Notes: generated by a model not told the origin, from the letters alone. A DNA stretch of 53,929 bases from an uncultured Silvanigrella sp. (GCA_903932045.1 CAIZES010000234.1:1-53929); one strand, 5' to 3'; positions 1 through 7,966 are shown, counted from the first letter of the stretch. Numbers and translations: made by a program.

Positions 1-773
1 GCATCGGGTGTTTTTTTCGGCTTAAGAGCGCAAAGTTCAATAACCTCATAACCAATGCTACGGTAAATTTCCAAGCGCCTTTTGTAGATTGCCAAAAAAT
101 CGGGTGATGCTAGCTTTTCGTCTTTCAAAAGATCGACTTTATTGAGAATAATCACCGCGGGAATTGCGTCCATTTCGGCCTGAACCAAAATACGATCAAT
201 AAGTCCCCAACGCACTTCGGGATGAAGCACCGATGCCACAATGGCCATGAGATCAATGTTGGCCAGCATCACGTGTTCCCATTCGGGATGCGAAGGATCT
301 TTGCGAGTGAGCCGAGTTTTTCGCACAAAAGAGTGCTGAATCATGCCACGGGGCAAATCGGTGCCAATGGGCTCGCCTTCGTTATCCATTTCCAACGCAA
401 CATCGGGCTGAAACAAAATGCGGTCGCCAACCACAACAAAATTTCGTTCTTTGTGAGCCCGTTGAAAGTGGCGTTTGGCAACGGTACAAAGCCACAAACG
501 TTCGGTATCGGGTTCGCCAGTGTCGGTTTCCTCGGCCACAAAAATATGTTTTTTGTGAACTTCAATGGCTCTGCCTCGGCGGTATCCGCTGGCCAGCAGT
601 TTTTCGAGTTCTGCAACAACGTCAGCTTCATCTCTGGTTTCTGCGTCAATAAACCAATCGTCAATGGTTCGACCACGCACAGATCTTTTTTCTTTGCGAA
701 TTTTTTCAATCTTTGAGCCGCTTTTGAAGCTGGGCTCGTCGTTATCAAAAGTTTCGCGCCACTTTGGGGACAT
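1..773 (-). CDS. rsgA: Ribosome small-subunit-dependent GTPase A, partial (3' end outside window)
   Basis: RsgA (YjeQ/EngC) is a circularly permuted GTPase that helps mature the 30S ribosomal subunit. The visible 257 codons begin MSPKWRETFDND and contain an N-terminal OB-fold-like part. Next comes the family stretch VMLANIDLMAIVAS, then the G4 motif ILNKVDLL, the first motif expected in this permuted family. The P-loop and zinc-binding C-terminus would lie beyond base 1. The start is the ATG at 773, behind an AAAGGAA ribosome binding site. The N-terminal 40 residues before the OB fold are basic and longer than in many RsgA. The gene lies 56 bp after a TPR gene on the same strand and is probably co-transcribed with it. 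Family assignment is firm; the rest of the protein is unseen. Confidence 0.88.
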   Translation of the reverse strand, partial: MSPKWRETFDNDEPSFKSGSKIEKIRKEKRSVRGRTIDDWFIDAETRDEADVVAELEKLLASGYRRGRAIEVHKKHIFVAEETDTGEPDTERLWLCTVAKRHFQRAHKERNFVVVGDRILFQPDVALEMDNEGEPIGTDLPRGMIQHSFVRKTRLTRKDPSHPEWEHVMLANIDLMAIVASVLHPEVRWGLIDRILVQAEMDAIPAVIILNKVDLLKDEKLASPDFLAIYKRRLEIYRSIGYEVIELCALKPKKTPD

Positions 774-829
774 ATTTCCGTTCCTTTGATTTTTTCTCGA
801 ATTCAGCACAACCCTAACGACAATCCTAA

Positions 830-1552
830 CTACAATTCTGTGCCAGTGCGAACGGCACGACGCAAAATAGCTCCGGCGCGCGAGTGGTCGTCTAAGAGGT
901 CGGCACGGCCAAGGGAGTCCAGGGCATCGCCGCGTTGATCTTTTATCAAGTGACATTGTGCAGCAAGAATGTGAATTTCTGGTTTCATAGGATCGATGCG
1001 TCGCGCATTTTCGAGGGCATCAAGAGCTTTATCGGCCTCTCCGGACTCTATTAAAATACGGGCAATTTCCATCTGCGCTTCTGCGGTTTCTTGTATGGAA
1101 ATCGATTTGCGAAGTTCTTCTTCGGCTCGAGCATTGTCACCCAACTGCCGATAGATTTTGGCTATTTCCAAAACTTTTTCTGCTAGCGTTCGCGTTGTGG
1201 TTTTGCCCTTTAACAGTGGAATTTCGGCTGCAGGTGAGTCGCCTTCTACGCGGCCTTCTACGGCCCGGGCAGCATGAAAACGCACCGCTGCGTCGTCGTA
1301 GAAACCAAGATCGGCGAGCACAATGGCTCCATTTAGAATTGCTTCAATGTTATTGCTATCAGCTGCTGCAGCGCGATCGAAATGCAACAGAGCCTCGGCA
1401 AATCTGCCCAGCGCCAAAAACAGCGATCCCATTTCGTTGAGCCAAAGCGACGACTCGCCCAACAAAGCCAATTGATTGTTACCAAGACGCTCAGCCTGTT
1501 CATAGTTGCCCGAATAAAGAGCAACCCGGAAGTCGTTGCGCATATCTTGCAT
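830..1552 (-). CDS. Tetratricopeptide (TPR) repeat protein
   Basis: A 240-residue soluble protein made almost wholly of TPR-like helix pairs, such as LFLALGRFAEALLHFDRAAA, ARILIESGEADKALDALENA and AAQCHLIKDQRGDALDSL. There is no signal peptide, lipobox or membrane segment, so it is probably cytoplasmic and acts as a protein-binding scaffold. The start ATG at 1552 has an AAAGGA about 10 bases upstream. It is divergent from purA across 161 bp and precedes rsgA. Nothing in the sequence identifies its partner; a link to ribosome assembly rests only on the neighbour. Confidence 0.8.
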   Translation of the reverse strand: MQDMRNDFRVALYSGNYEQAERLGNNQLALLGESSLWLNEMGSLFLALGRFAEALLHFDRAAAADSNNIEAILNGAIVLADLGFYDDAAVRFHAARAVEGRVEGDSPAAEIPLLKGKTTTRTLAEKVLEIAKIYRQLGDNARAEEELRKSISIQETAEAQMEIARILIESGEADKALDALENARRIDPMKPEIHILAAQCHLIKDQRGDALDSLGRADLLDDHSRAGAILRRAVRTGTEL

Positions 1553-1645
1553 GCGAAAAATTCCTTTGGGTTCGAGTGGAAATTGTGTTCAAATGGACAA
1601 TAGCAGATTTTGGTACAAATTTGAAAGTTTCGGGCAAACACGATA

Positions 1646-1670
1646 CGTTCGAACGAAAACACATGTTTTC
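1646..1670. promoter_or_regulatory. Palindromes upstream of purA (possible operator)
   Basis: The 161-bp divergent gap between the TPR gene and purA holds a perfect 10-bp palindrome CGTTCGAACG (1646-1655). Directly after it is GAAAACA-CA-TGTTTTC (1655-1670), with 7-bp arms and a 2-bp centre. Two abutting symmetric sites 44 bp before the purA start suggest a dimeric repressor site. No consensus was recognised: it is not the PurR sequence of Escherichia coli. The symmetry is seen; the function is inferred. Confidence 0.4.
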
Positions 1671-1713
1671 TTGTTTTTTCCCTTTTTAACTTTTTTCGAA
1701 GGGTTATTTTTCC

Positions 1714-2982
1714 ATGACTCACAATACTGCAACAATAGTTTTGGGCGCTCAATATGGCGACGAAGGCAAAGGCAAGCTTGTCGATCTCATTGCCGATAAA
1801 GCCGATTTTGTGTGTCGCGTTCAAGGCGGAAACAATGCCGGGCACACCATTTGGGTTGGCGGAAGAAAGGTTGTGACGCATCTCATCCCTTCTGCCATTT
1901 TAAGGCCAGAATGCAGAGTTGGCCTTGGTGCCGGTATGGTTATTGATCCTCTGGCGTGGCGCGATGAATACGAGATGCTCCAAAGTCTTGGCGTGAACAT
2001 GAACCCCAATCGTTTGTTTGTTGATCCCCGGGCGCAAGTTATTCTTCCCTACCATCGTATTTCCGATCGCAAACGTGAGTCCGATTCTAGCTCCCATGGA
2101 AAGTCTATTGGAACAACGGGCCGCGGAATTGGTCCGGCGTACGCAAGTCGAGCTTTTCGTGAAGGCCCACGCATTGCCGATTTGGTTCGAGATGGCGCTG
2201 TTGAAGCTCTCCTGGAACGGAGTCCTCATCTCCAAGAAGGCTTTGACGCAGCGATTCGTTCTGATTTTGCAGTTATTGCCAGGGCTTTAAGGCCACATGT
2301 TCGTGACGTTGCCGCCACTGCCTGCGATGTTTTGGATGCTGGTCAGCGTCTTCTTATTGAAGGCGCACAAGGCGCTATGTTGGACGTTTCGTTTGGTTCG
2401 TATCCGTTTGTGACTTCAAGCAGCCTGTTGGCGGGTTCGTGCCCTGGAAATTTGGGAATTCCTCCTTGGCGCATTGGAAATATCATTGGAGTTGTTAAGG
2501 CCTATTCCACTCGAGTTGGAAATGGTCCCTACGTTGGTGAAATTCACGGCGCACTCGAAGAGCAAATTCGTAAAGTGGGCGCAGAGTTTGGTTCAACAAC
2601 CGGGCGTCCGCGCCGTGTGGGTTGGCTTGATCTTGTTGCCCTTCGCTATTTTGTGCGTGTGAACGGCATTACAGCGCTCTCCCTTATGAAGTCGGATGTT
2701 CTTCAGGGCCTTCCGGAAGTGGGATTGGTAACTGCATACCGGAATAAGGATACTCAAAAGATTCTCGATTTTTGGCCGACAACCATAGCGGAAATGGAAA
2801 ATGTGGAACCCGTCGTGGAATTTTGCAAAGGCTGGAATTCTGTAGTAGAGGTCTCGGGAACACTTACCGACCCATTTAGGGACTTTGTGCAGTGCATCGA
2901 GAAACTCGCTGGCATTCCAGTGGTGTATGTCTCAACCGGCCCCGATAGAGATCAAGGACACTGGCAAGCACAAATGCTCTGA
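1714..2982 (+). CDS. purA: Adenylosuccinate synthetase
   Basis: PurA condenses IMP with aspartate using GTP to give adenylosuccinate, the first committed step to AMP. The 422 residues match the usual length of about 430. The N-terminal signature VLGAQYGDEGKGKLVD includes the catalytic Asp and the GDEGKG loop, followed by GGNNAGHT. The IMP-binding GTTGRGIGPAY, the segment LLIEGAQGAMLD and the late STTGRPRRVGW stretch are intact. The start ATG has GAAGGG upstream. The next gene, a degenerate phosphofructokinase homologue, begins 26 bp after the stop and is probably co-transcribed. Two palindromes upstream may be an operator. Confidence 0.97.
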   Translation: MTHNTATIVLGAQYGDEGKGKLVDLIADKADFVCRVQGGNNAGHTIWVGGRKVVTHLIPSAILRPECRVGLGAGMVIDPLAWRDEYEMLQSLGVNMNPNRLFVDPRAQVILPYHRISDRKRESDSSSHGKSIGTTGRGIGPAYASRAFREGPRIADLVRDGAVEALLERSPHLQEGFDAAIRSDFAVIARALRPHVRDVAATACDVLDAGQRLLIEGAQGAMLDVSFGSYPFVTSSSLLAGSCPGNLGIPPWRIGNIIGVVKAYSTRVGNGPYVGEIHGALEEQIRKVGAEFGSTTGRPRRVGWLDLVALRYFVRVNGITALSLMKSDVLQGLPEVGLVTAYRNKDTQKILDFWPTTIAEMENVEPVVEFCKGWNSVVEVSGTLTDPFRDFVQCIEKLAGIPVVYVSTGPDRDQGHWQAQML

Positions 2983-3008
2983 TAAGGGTCTCGTACTGGA
3001 GACTTCTG

Positions 3009-4214
3009 ATGACGATGAGCGGTGTGCTCGTTATTCTGCCGCGTTTTCCTTCCGCCGCCACAAGGTCTGTTGTGGCCGGGCTCGAGGTTGCGTCGCGGGC
3101 TCTGCCCACGCTGCCCGCTCTTTCTGTGGTTCACAATATATCAGAAGCTGTGGAAGGAATTTCGAAAGGAGTCTTGGAAGGTAAAATCGCGGTAGCAGAG
3201 CGAAAAAAAAGCGAAAGCGTTATTGATCAAAAAACAGTAAAAGGACTTTGGAATTGCGGATTTCGAAATTTTATTTTTGTGGGCGGAAAGCACGAGGCAT
3301 TGGACGCTCTAAACCTGGAAGAAATTGCTTTGGAGCTTTCGCTCAACCTCAAAATTCAGCTTATCCCTGATGATTTTACGAATTCTTTGTTTGGTACTCA
3401 GCATTGCCTCGGTTATGGAAGCCTAGCATATTCCTTTGCCGTGTGGATAGCAGGTGAAGATTTCGATAATGCTTCTTTCTTTAATGGCATCAAAGTGCTT
3501 GTTACGCCCGACCGCGACGCCGGCTGGATTGCTCTTGCTTCTACTCTCAGTTCCCAGCTTCAAGCCGCACGTTCCATTCACAATATCGGCCCACATGTGA
3601 TTTGTTTGCCAGAACAAACTTTTTGTTCTCGGGAATTTGTGACTCGCGTCACACATGCCTTTCAGCGTTATGGCCGCGCCACCGTTGTTGTTGCGGAAGC
3701 AGTTATGTCTCAAATTTCCGGCATTGCCTTGCCAACGTCAGATCAGAATTCCAGTGCTGGAATTGCTGCGCTGCAATTGTCGGAATTTTGGATTGGATTG
3801 CTCCAAAATTCTCCCGTTCGTGAGAATGCACCCATTCGTTCTGAATTCATTCCAACATATCATAAAACGCTCATACAAAAACTTTCCGATTCGGACCGCA
3901 CAGAATCGTACAGCCTTGCGGCACAGGCGCTTCAAAATATTTTTACAGCCACAGCATCAAATGGAATGATTGGCATGCGTAGCGTTGCAACAAACAACGG
4001 CTACAAATGTGAATTTATTGCAACACCATTTGAAATGGCCGCATACAAACAACATCGGGTTCCGGCTTGTTTTTTCCCAGACGCCAACGGCTCTGTTTCA
4101 AACGCGTTCTTGAAATACACACAGCCCCTTATGCACTGTTCTGTTAATTTGAAAGAAATGCAGAAAGTGAGGGATAAAAATCGAGCAAGCCCTCAGTGGG
4201 ATTTGGCGCAATAG
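3009..4214 (+). CDS. Degenerate phosphofructokinase-family protein (probable pseudoenzyme)
   Basis: A 401-residue protein with the layout of ATP- or PPi-dependent 6-phosphofructokinase but without its active site. GTQHCLGYGSLAY matches the family GTDHTxGFGSAA stretch, VTPDRDAGWIALAS matches the MGRxAGWxA motif, and a later VVVVAEAV corresponds to the EG-containing strand. The catalytic TIDND reads FTNS (residues 113-116), so the two aspartates become Thr and Ser. The GGDGS metal/phosphate loop reads GGKHE (92-96), and the N-terminal Gly-rich nucleotide loop is gone. It follows purA by 26 bp with a good GGAG site. Catalysis is therefore unlikely; a regulatory or ligand-sensing role is inference. 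Its last 71 bp overlap a convergent lipoprotein gene. Confidence 0.7.
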   Translation: MTMSGVLVILPRFPSAATRSVVAGLEVASRALPTLPALSVVHNISEAVEGISKGVLEGKIAVAERKKSESVIDQKTVKGLWNCGFRNFIFVGGKHEALDALNLEEIALELSLNLKIQLIPDDFTNSLFGTQHCLGYGSLAYSFAVWIAGEDFDNASFFNGIKVLVTPDRDAGWIALASTLSSQLQAARSIHNIGPHVICLPEQTFCSREFVTRVTHAFQRYGRATVVVAEAVMSQISGIALPTSDQNSSAGIAALQLSEFWIGLLQNSPVRENAPIRSEFIPTYHKTLIQKLSDSDRTESYSLAAQALQNIFTATASNGMIGMRSVATNNGYKCEFIATPFEMAAYKQHRVPACFFPDANGSVSNAFLKYTQPLMHCSVNLKEMQKVRDKNRASPQWDLAQ

Positions 4215-4779
4215 CCGCCACCGAACTTGGAATACGCGCAACATCAAATGCTTCTGTACAGTGCTTATTTTGCACAAAATAGGCTCTTTCTGTTGTGCAG
4301 ATAGAAACAATCGACTCTGTTCCACGCGCTGCCGCTATTTCAAAGGCTTCTCCGTGAGAAATTTCCCCTTTGCTGACAGTGATGCTCACAAAAACATCCT
4401 GCCCATTGAGCGTTACGGGAGCGCAGCTGGAAACCGCCAGTTGTGCGTCGCTCATAAAAGAGCCCCGAAATGCCTCTATAAACTTGTTAAGAATAGCACA
4501 TCGCTGTTGGGCATCTCCCGCCCAATACGATGCAAGCGACACCGCTGATACGGTTTGCGCCTGCGGAATTTTAACACAAACCGAGGCAGCCCCAGAACGC
4601 TTTAGCAGCACCTTGGTGTTAGGGCAACCTTCGGAACGTCCATCCAAGTTCCCAAACTGAGACCCTCCAAGGCTGGGCGACTGTCCACGTTCTGGCGCAT
4701 GAACAATATCACTTGCGGGGCGGCCACAGGCGGCAATTGCACTGAGAAGAAAAACCTGAGCAAACACTGTTTGTTTCAT
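4144..4779 (-). CDS. Outer-membrane or periplasmic lipoprotein of unknown function
   Basis: The start is the ATG at 4779, because AGAGGAAC lies 6-7 bases upstream and the product then begins with a lipoprotein signal peptide: MKQTVFAQVFLLSAIAAC, with lipobox IAAC at residues 15-18. An in-frame start 57 bp earlier would bury the signal. The 211-residue product has several further cysteines (SEGCPNT, SVCVKI, QQRCAIL, SSCAP, KHCTEAF), which suggests disulfides in the periplasm. No family was recognised. The 3' end overlaps the convergent phosphofructokinase-like gene by 71 bp, which is unusually long. It lies 125 bp after the HAMP pair on the same strand. Confidence 0.75.
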   Translation of the reverse strand: MKQTVFAQVFLLSAIAACGRPASDIVHAPERGQSPSLGGSQFGNLDGRSEGCPNTKVLLKRSGAASVCVKIPQAQTVSAVSLASYWAGDAQQRCAILNKFIEAFRGSFMSDAQLAVSSCAPVTLNGQDVFVSITVSKGEISHGEAFEIAAARGTESIVSICTTERAYFVQNKHCTEAFDVARIPSSVAAIAPNPTEGLLDFYPSLSAFLSN

Positions 4780-4904
4780 GTGCTGTTCCTCTAATAAAGT
4801 GACTCTGTATAAGGGGTACCTTCGATTATTACGCAATGCAAGCGAAATTTTGGAACATCACATTTGTTTGAAATGCCGCGGTCAATTTGGGGAATCTTCA
4901 CCTT

Positions 4905-5441
4905 TTAAGTTGGGGACGAGCCGTCACTCAGACTCGCCAGACTATCCTGGCTCGCCTGGCAATTCTGACTCTCCTGAAGAGTCTGGCCCTTGTAGCGCTT
5001 TTCCAAAACTTCAGCCATAATATTCAGTTTTCCTGCTATGTTTTGGAAATCGTCGCCCTTTCGAATGCGAAGCCGTGCAGCAAAATTTCCTTTCTCGATT
5101 TCGCCAAGAAAGTCTTTCATAGAATCTACAGGAGCAAAAACTCTTTGAGTTCGTTCCAAAAGGAGGAGAAGCATAGACAGAAAAAACGCAGAAAGCAGAG
5201 CTATTAACGTAGGAAGAGTGTCCCACAAAAGAATAGAACTCATCTCCGACAGACTTGCATTTTCTGACTGAAACTGCGCAATGAATTCGTTGAACGACTG
5301 CAGCATAATCACAAAAACAGCTGAAAATGCACACATAAACACAATGCACACGGAAAGAACCTGAATAGCGAAGCGAAATTGCTCTCTTTTGCTACTCAAA
5401 AGCGAAAAAAAATGTTGTCTGCGGTTTTTGCTCGTTTTCAT
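4905..5441 (-). CDS. Stand-alone HAMP-domain membrane protein (second of a pair)
   Basis: A 178-residue inner-membrane protein with two hydrophobic segments (about residues 22-48 and 75-95) around a short external loop. A HAMP-like stretch follows: ERTQRVFAPVDSMKDFLGEI, then GNFAARLRIRKGDDFQNIAG. The C-terminus is a Gln/Ser-rich tail (SQNCQASQDSLASLSDG). No kinase, cyclase or MCP output domain is present. The ATG overlaps the stop of the upstream paralogue as ATGA, indicating translational coupling. HAMP domains normally transmit signals within dimeric receptors, so a protein ending in HAMP may form heterodimers with its neighbour or adapt another receptor. Function is unknown. Confidence 0.7.
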   Translation of the reverse strand: MKTSKNRRQHFFSLLSSKREQFRFAIQVLSVCIVFMCAFSAVFVIMLQSFNEFIAQFQSENASLSEMSSILLWDTLPTLIALLSAFFLSMLLLLLERTQRVFAPVDSMKDFLGEIEKGNFAARLRIRKGDDFQNIAGKLNIMAEVLEKRYKGQTLQESQNCQASQDSLASLSDGSSPT

Positions 5442-5920
5442 CCTTGAGTTCCTTTCGTTTCATGAGAGGATTCTCGTTTTTGAAGCGATTCGGCAACACA
5501 ATTCAATGCTGCGGCAAGGTCCTGAAAATGGTCTTTGTTTCGAATTTTGATGCGTTGCGAATAGTCGCCGTCAGCAATTGCATCAACAAATCGTTCCACA
5601 GGCACCATGGGGCCAAACATGCGATGGGTGCGACGTATTACCACAAGCAAAAGAGAGAGCATAAAAACAAGAATAAGAGCCCCAAGCAAGAAAACGTACG
5701 ATGAGTGCAAGCTTTGCTCAAAAATAGAACGGGCGTTGTCGCCTCTATAGGCAGACTCAAACTTATAAAATTGTTCGTCATAGGCATCCCACAGATAGAT
5801 AGCCAATGTGCCAGAATAAATGAGCGACAGAAGCAAAACATAGGAACCAATTTTGATTTGAACAAATGGTTCAATAAGAATGTTTCGCCACTTTCTTTGA
5901 GACAAAGGCTTCATATCCAT
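5438..5920 (-). CDS. Stand-alone HAMP-domain membrane protein (first of a pair)
   Basis: A 160-residue paralogue of the next gene with the same order: a basic N-terminus, a membrane segment (about residues 25-47), an external loop, a second membrane segment (about 75-93) and a C-terminal HAMP-like region. That region reads RRTHRMFGPMVPVERFVDAI, then GDYSQRIKIRNKDHFQDLAA. It ends without an output domain. The ATG at 5920 has CGGGAG upstream. It follows glnA by 52 bp, with a terminator-like hairpin between them, and its stop overlaps the start of the second HAMP gene by 4 bp. The pair probably acts as one unit; the signal it senses cannot be read from sequence. Confidence 0.7.
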   Translation of the reverse strand: MDMKPLSQRKWRNILIEPFVQIKIGSYVLLLSLIYSGTLAIYLWDAYDEQFYKFESAYRGDNARSIFEQSLHSSYVFLLGALILVFMLSLLLVVIRRTHRMFGPMVPVERFVDAIADGDYSQRIKIRNKDHFQDLAAALNCVAESLQKRESSHETKGTQG

Positions 5921-5946
5921 CGTAAACTCCCGTTCTGACTCGCACT

Positions 5947-5968
5947 AAAAAAACGTTGCTGGACGTTT
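5947..5968 (-). terminator. Intrinsic terminator after glnA
   Basis: On the minus strand, AAACGT-CCAGCA-ACGTTT forms a 6-bp stem with a 6-base loop and runs straight into seven T residues, a few bases after the glnA stop. The stem is short and AT-containing, so partial read-through into the HAMP genes is possible. Confidence 0.6.
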
Positions 5969-5972
5969 CCGC

Positions 5973-7385
5973 TTAGCAGTCGTAGGACATCTCGTATTCA
6001 TAAGGATGAGGCCGCAAGTTGAGTGCAGCAACATCTTTTTGCTTCAGACTTATCCATGTTTCGATAAGATCTTTTGTGAAAACGCCACCATCAAGAAGGA
6101 ATTGATGATCGTCCTTAAGCGCCTGAAGTGCTTCGTGCAAGGATGTGGGCAATACAGGAATTTTTGCAAGCTCAGTTTCAGAAAGACTGAAAAGATCTTT
6201 GTCCTGAGGCATTCCAGGGTGAATTTTATTTTTCACGCCATCAAGCCCGGCCATAAGCATAGCCGAAAATGCCAAGTAAGGATTCATGGTTGCATCGGGT
6301 GGCCGAAATTCGTAACGGAATGTTTTGGGATCGGAGAGATATCCAGGAATACGCACTGCTGCTGTACGATTCCCCTTAGAATAACTTGCGCGAATGGGAG
6401 CTTCGTAACCAGGCACAAGGCGTCGGTACGAGTTTGTTGACGGATTGGTGAACGCCAATAATGCTGGTGCGTGCTTCAAAATCCCGCCAAGATAGTAAAG
6501 TGCGAGGTCGGACATTTTTTCCAAACCATCGGCCTTAAAGAACAGCGAATGATCGCCCTCGCCCAAATACTGATGAACATGCATGCCACTTCCGGGCTCG
6601 CCATACATAGGTTTGGGCATAAGCGTTGCAGTCAGCCCAGACTCAAATGCAGCATTGTGAATAACATGCTTAGCAATCATGGTTCTGTCGGCCATTTTTG
6701 TGAGCGTATCAAACAGAACTTCAATTTCAAGTTGCCCAGCTCCGCCTACCTCGTGATGGTGATATTTTACCGGCACGCCACAGGCTTCCAGAATTGTGCA
6801 AAGGTGATTGCGGAAATCGAAAGATCGGTCGTGTGGTGGGACAGCGTGATAGCCACCTTTGTGGTGGTTACGGAACCCAAGAGCTTCGTTTTTGGAGCCC
6901 ATATTCCAGTGCGCTTCAGCTGAATCAACACTAAAAAAGCTTTTCTCAGCACGATTTGCATATCGCACCTTATCAAACAAATAAAATTCGAATTCTGGTC
7001 CCCAAAAACTCTTTTCCGCAATTTTGGACGACTTCAAAAAGGCTTCGGCCTTTTGTGCCACGTAACGAGGATCTCGCTCAAACCGCGCATTGGTGGAAAC
7101 ATCAATGATATTACCAATGATGTTCAAAGTAGGCGCTGTGGCAAATGGGTCCATAAAGGCTGTAGCGGGATCGGCAATAACAATCATGTCGCCAGCGCTC
7201 ACTCTTGTGAAGCCAGTAACGCTGGAGCCGTCGAAGCCAATGCCGTTTTTGGGGTCGAATAGGCTTTCGTTCAGCTCATGGGCCGGGATTGTAATATGAT
7301 GCCATCGCCCCACGAGATCTGTGAATTTTACAGCAACAAACTCCACATTGTTGTCTTTGGCGAATTGAAAAACCTTGTCTGACAT
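5973..7385 (-). CDS. glnA: Type I glutamine synthetase lacking the adenylylation tyrosine
   Basis: GlnA makes glutamine from glutamate, ammonia and ATP as a dodecamer. The 470 residues match the long (beta) type I subfamily. The beta-grasp N-terminus includes GIGFDGSSVTGF, followed by the Glu-rich site GPEFEFYLFD, the GSGMHVHQYL loop and the ATP-site NRTAAVRIP. In the beta subfamily a Tyr in a DLYDLPPEE-type segment is adenylylated by GlnE. Here the matching segment is DKDLFSLSETELAKIP, with Phe at that place. The start ATG has AAAGGAG upstream. The gene is divergent from a small-protein/mot operon across 368 bp and ends at a hairpin terminator. Confidence 0.96.
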   Translation of the reverse strand: MSDKVFQFAKDNNVEFVAVKFTDLVGRWHHITIPAHELNESLFDPKNGIGFDGSSVTGFTRVSAGDMIVIADPATAFMDPFATAPTLNIIGNIIDVSTNARFERDPRYVAQKAEAFLKSSKIAEKSFWGPEFEFYLFDKVRYANRAEKSFFSVDSAEAHWNMGSKNEALGFRNHHKGGYHAVPPHDRSFDFRNHLCTILEACGVPVKYHHHEVGGAGQLEIEVLFDTLTKMADRTMIAKHVIHNAAFESGLTATLMPKPMYGEPGSGMHVHQYLGEGDHSLFFKADGLEKMSDLALYYLGGILKHAPALLAFTNPSTNSYRRLVPGYEAPIRASYSKGNRTAAVRIPGYLSDPKTFRYEFRPPDATMNPYLAFSAMLMAGLDGVKNKIHPGMPQDKDLFSLSETELAKIPVLPTSLHEALQALKDDHQFLLDGGVFTKDLIETWISLKQKDVAALNLRPHPYEYEMSYDC

Positions 7386-7604
7386 GAAAACTCCTTTAAT
7401 TGTTCTTGAGGCAGAGGGCCCACCTCACAAAGCATGGTCTTTTGCCGAACCAACACTTTAACACTGTTGAAAGATCTTCGCGACAAAGCATGCCTATTTT
7501 TACTTGCATGCCTTTGCATTTTTCGTTACCCGCTATAAATGCTGCGACAGCAGACAGGGGGAGGGTGTTGCAAAAAACTATACAGTGTCAAAACTGTAGA
7601 CACT

Positions 7605-7630
7605 TTCCCGAACCCCAAACGGTTCGGGAA
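7605..7630. promoter_or_regulatory. 10-bp inverted repeat, candidate enhancer-binding or operator site
   Basis: TTCCCGAACC-N6-GGTTCGGGAA is a perfect 10-bp inverted repeat in the 368-bp gap between glnA and the small-protein/mot operon. A second symmetric site, TACAGT-N6-ACTGTA, lies at 7581-7598. Both lie upstream of the sigma-54-type promoter at 7678, at a distance typical for an enhancer-binding protein. No T-run follows on either strand, which argues against a terminator. It is equally placed to act on glnA. Confidence 0.5.
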
Positions 7631-7677
7631 TACGGCATAACCTCTTGTTTTAATTACTAGCGCGAATTGATTGTCAC

Positions 7678-7694
7678 TTGGCATACGGATTGCA
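7678..7694 (+). promoter_or_regulatory. Sigma-54 (RpoN) type promoter
   Basis: TTGGCA-N6-TTGCA matches the -24/-12 consensus TGGCAC-N5-TTGCW, with the GG and GC elements at the required spacing. The predicted transcription start is near 7706, about 48 bases before the first small gene at 7754. Activation would need an AAA+ enhancer-binding protein, and the inverted repeat at 7605-7630 is a candidate site for one. Confidence 0.65.
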
Positions 7695-7753
7695 TCCATA
7701 AGATAACAATCCAAAATGCGATTTGATGAAATGCTTTTTTAAAGGAGTTAACC

Positions 7754-7966
7754 ATGGGCGACGTTATTGATTTTTCTTCTCGCTTTCGTAGCCGACACGA
7801 CAAACTCGTGAGCACAAATGAGCGCGTAGAAGAAGCAACACAACCTGCTCTTTCAAACACCGACTTTCAAAATATCGCACAAAAGAATGCCTCGGTGCAG
7901 GAAAAACTCCGTAAAGAGCGGGCTCAGGCAAACCAAAACGTTTTAAAAAGCTATCGCATTAAGTAA
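7754..7966 (+). CDS. Small acidic/basic protein of unknown function
   Basis: A 70-residue soluble protein with a very good AAAGGAG site and the first ATG after the sigma-54-type promoter. It begins MGDVIDFSSRFRSRHDK and is otherwise a charged, helix-prone chain (QEKLRKERAQANQNVLKSY). The N-terminal pattern of hydrophobic, Ile, Asp, hydrophobic, then Phe-Arg-x-Arg is shared with the next gene. No known family was recognised. Position suggests co-expression with that gene and possibly with motA and motB. Confidence 0.65.
   Translation: MGDVIDFSSRFRSRHDKLVSTNERVEEATQPALSNTDFQNIAQKNASVQEKLRKERAQANQNVLKSYRIK

Noticed and set aside
7605-7630. The 10-bp inverted repeat as an intrinsic terminator
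   Set aside because: No T-run follows on either strand and neither flanking gene ends there; an operator or enhancer site fits better.
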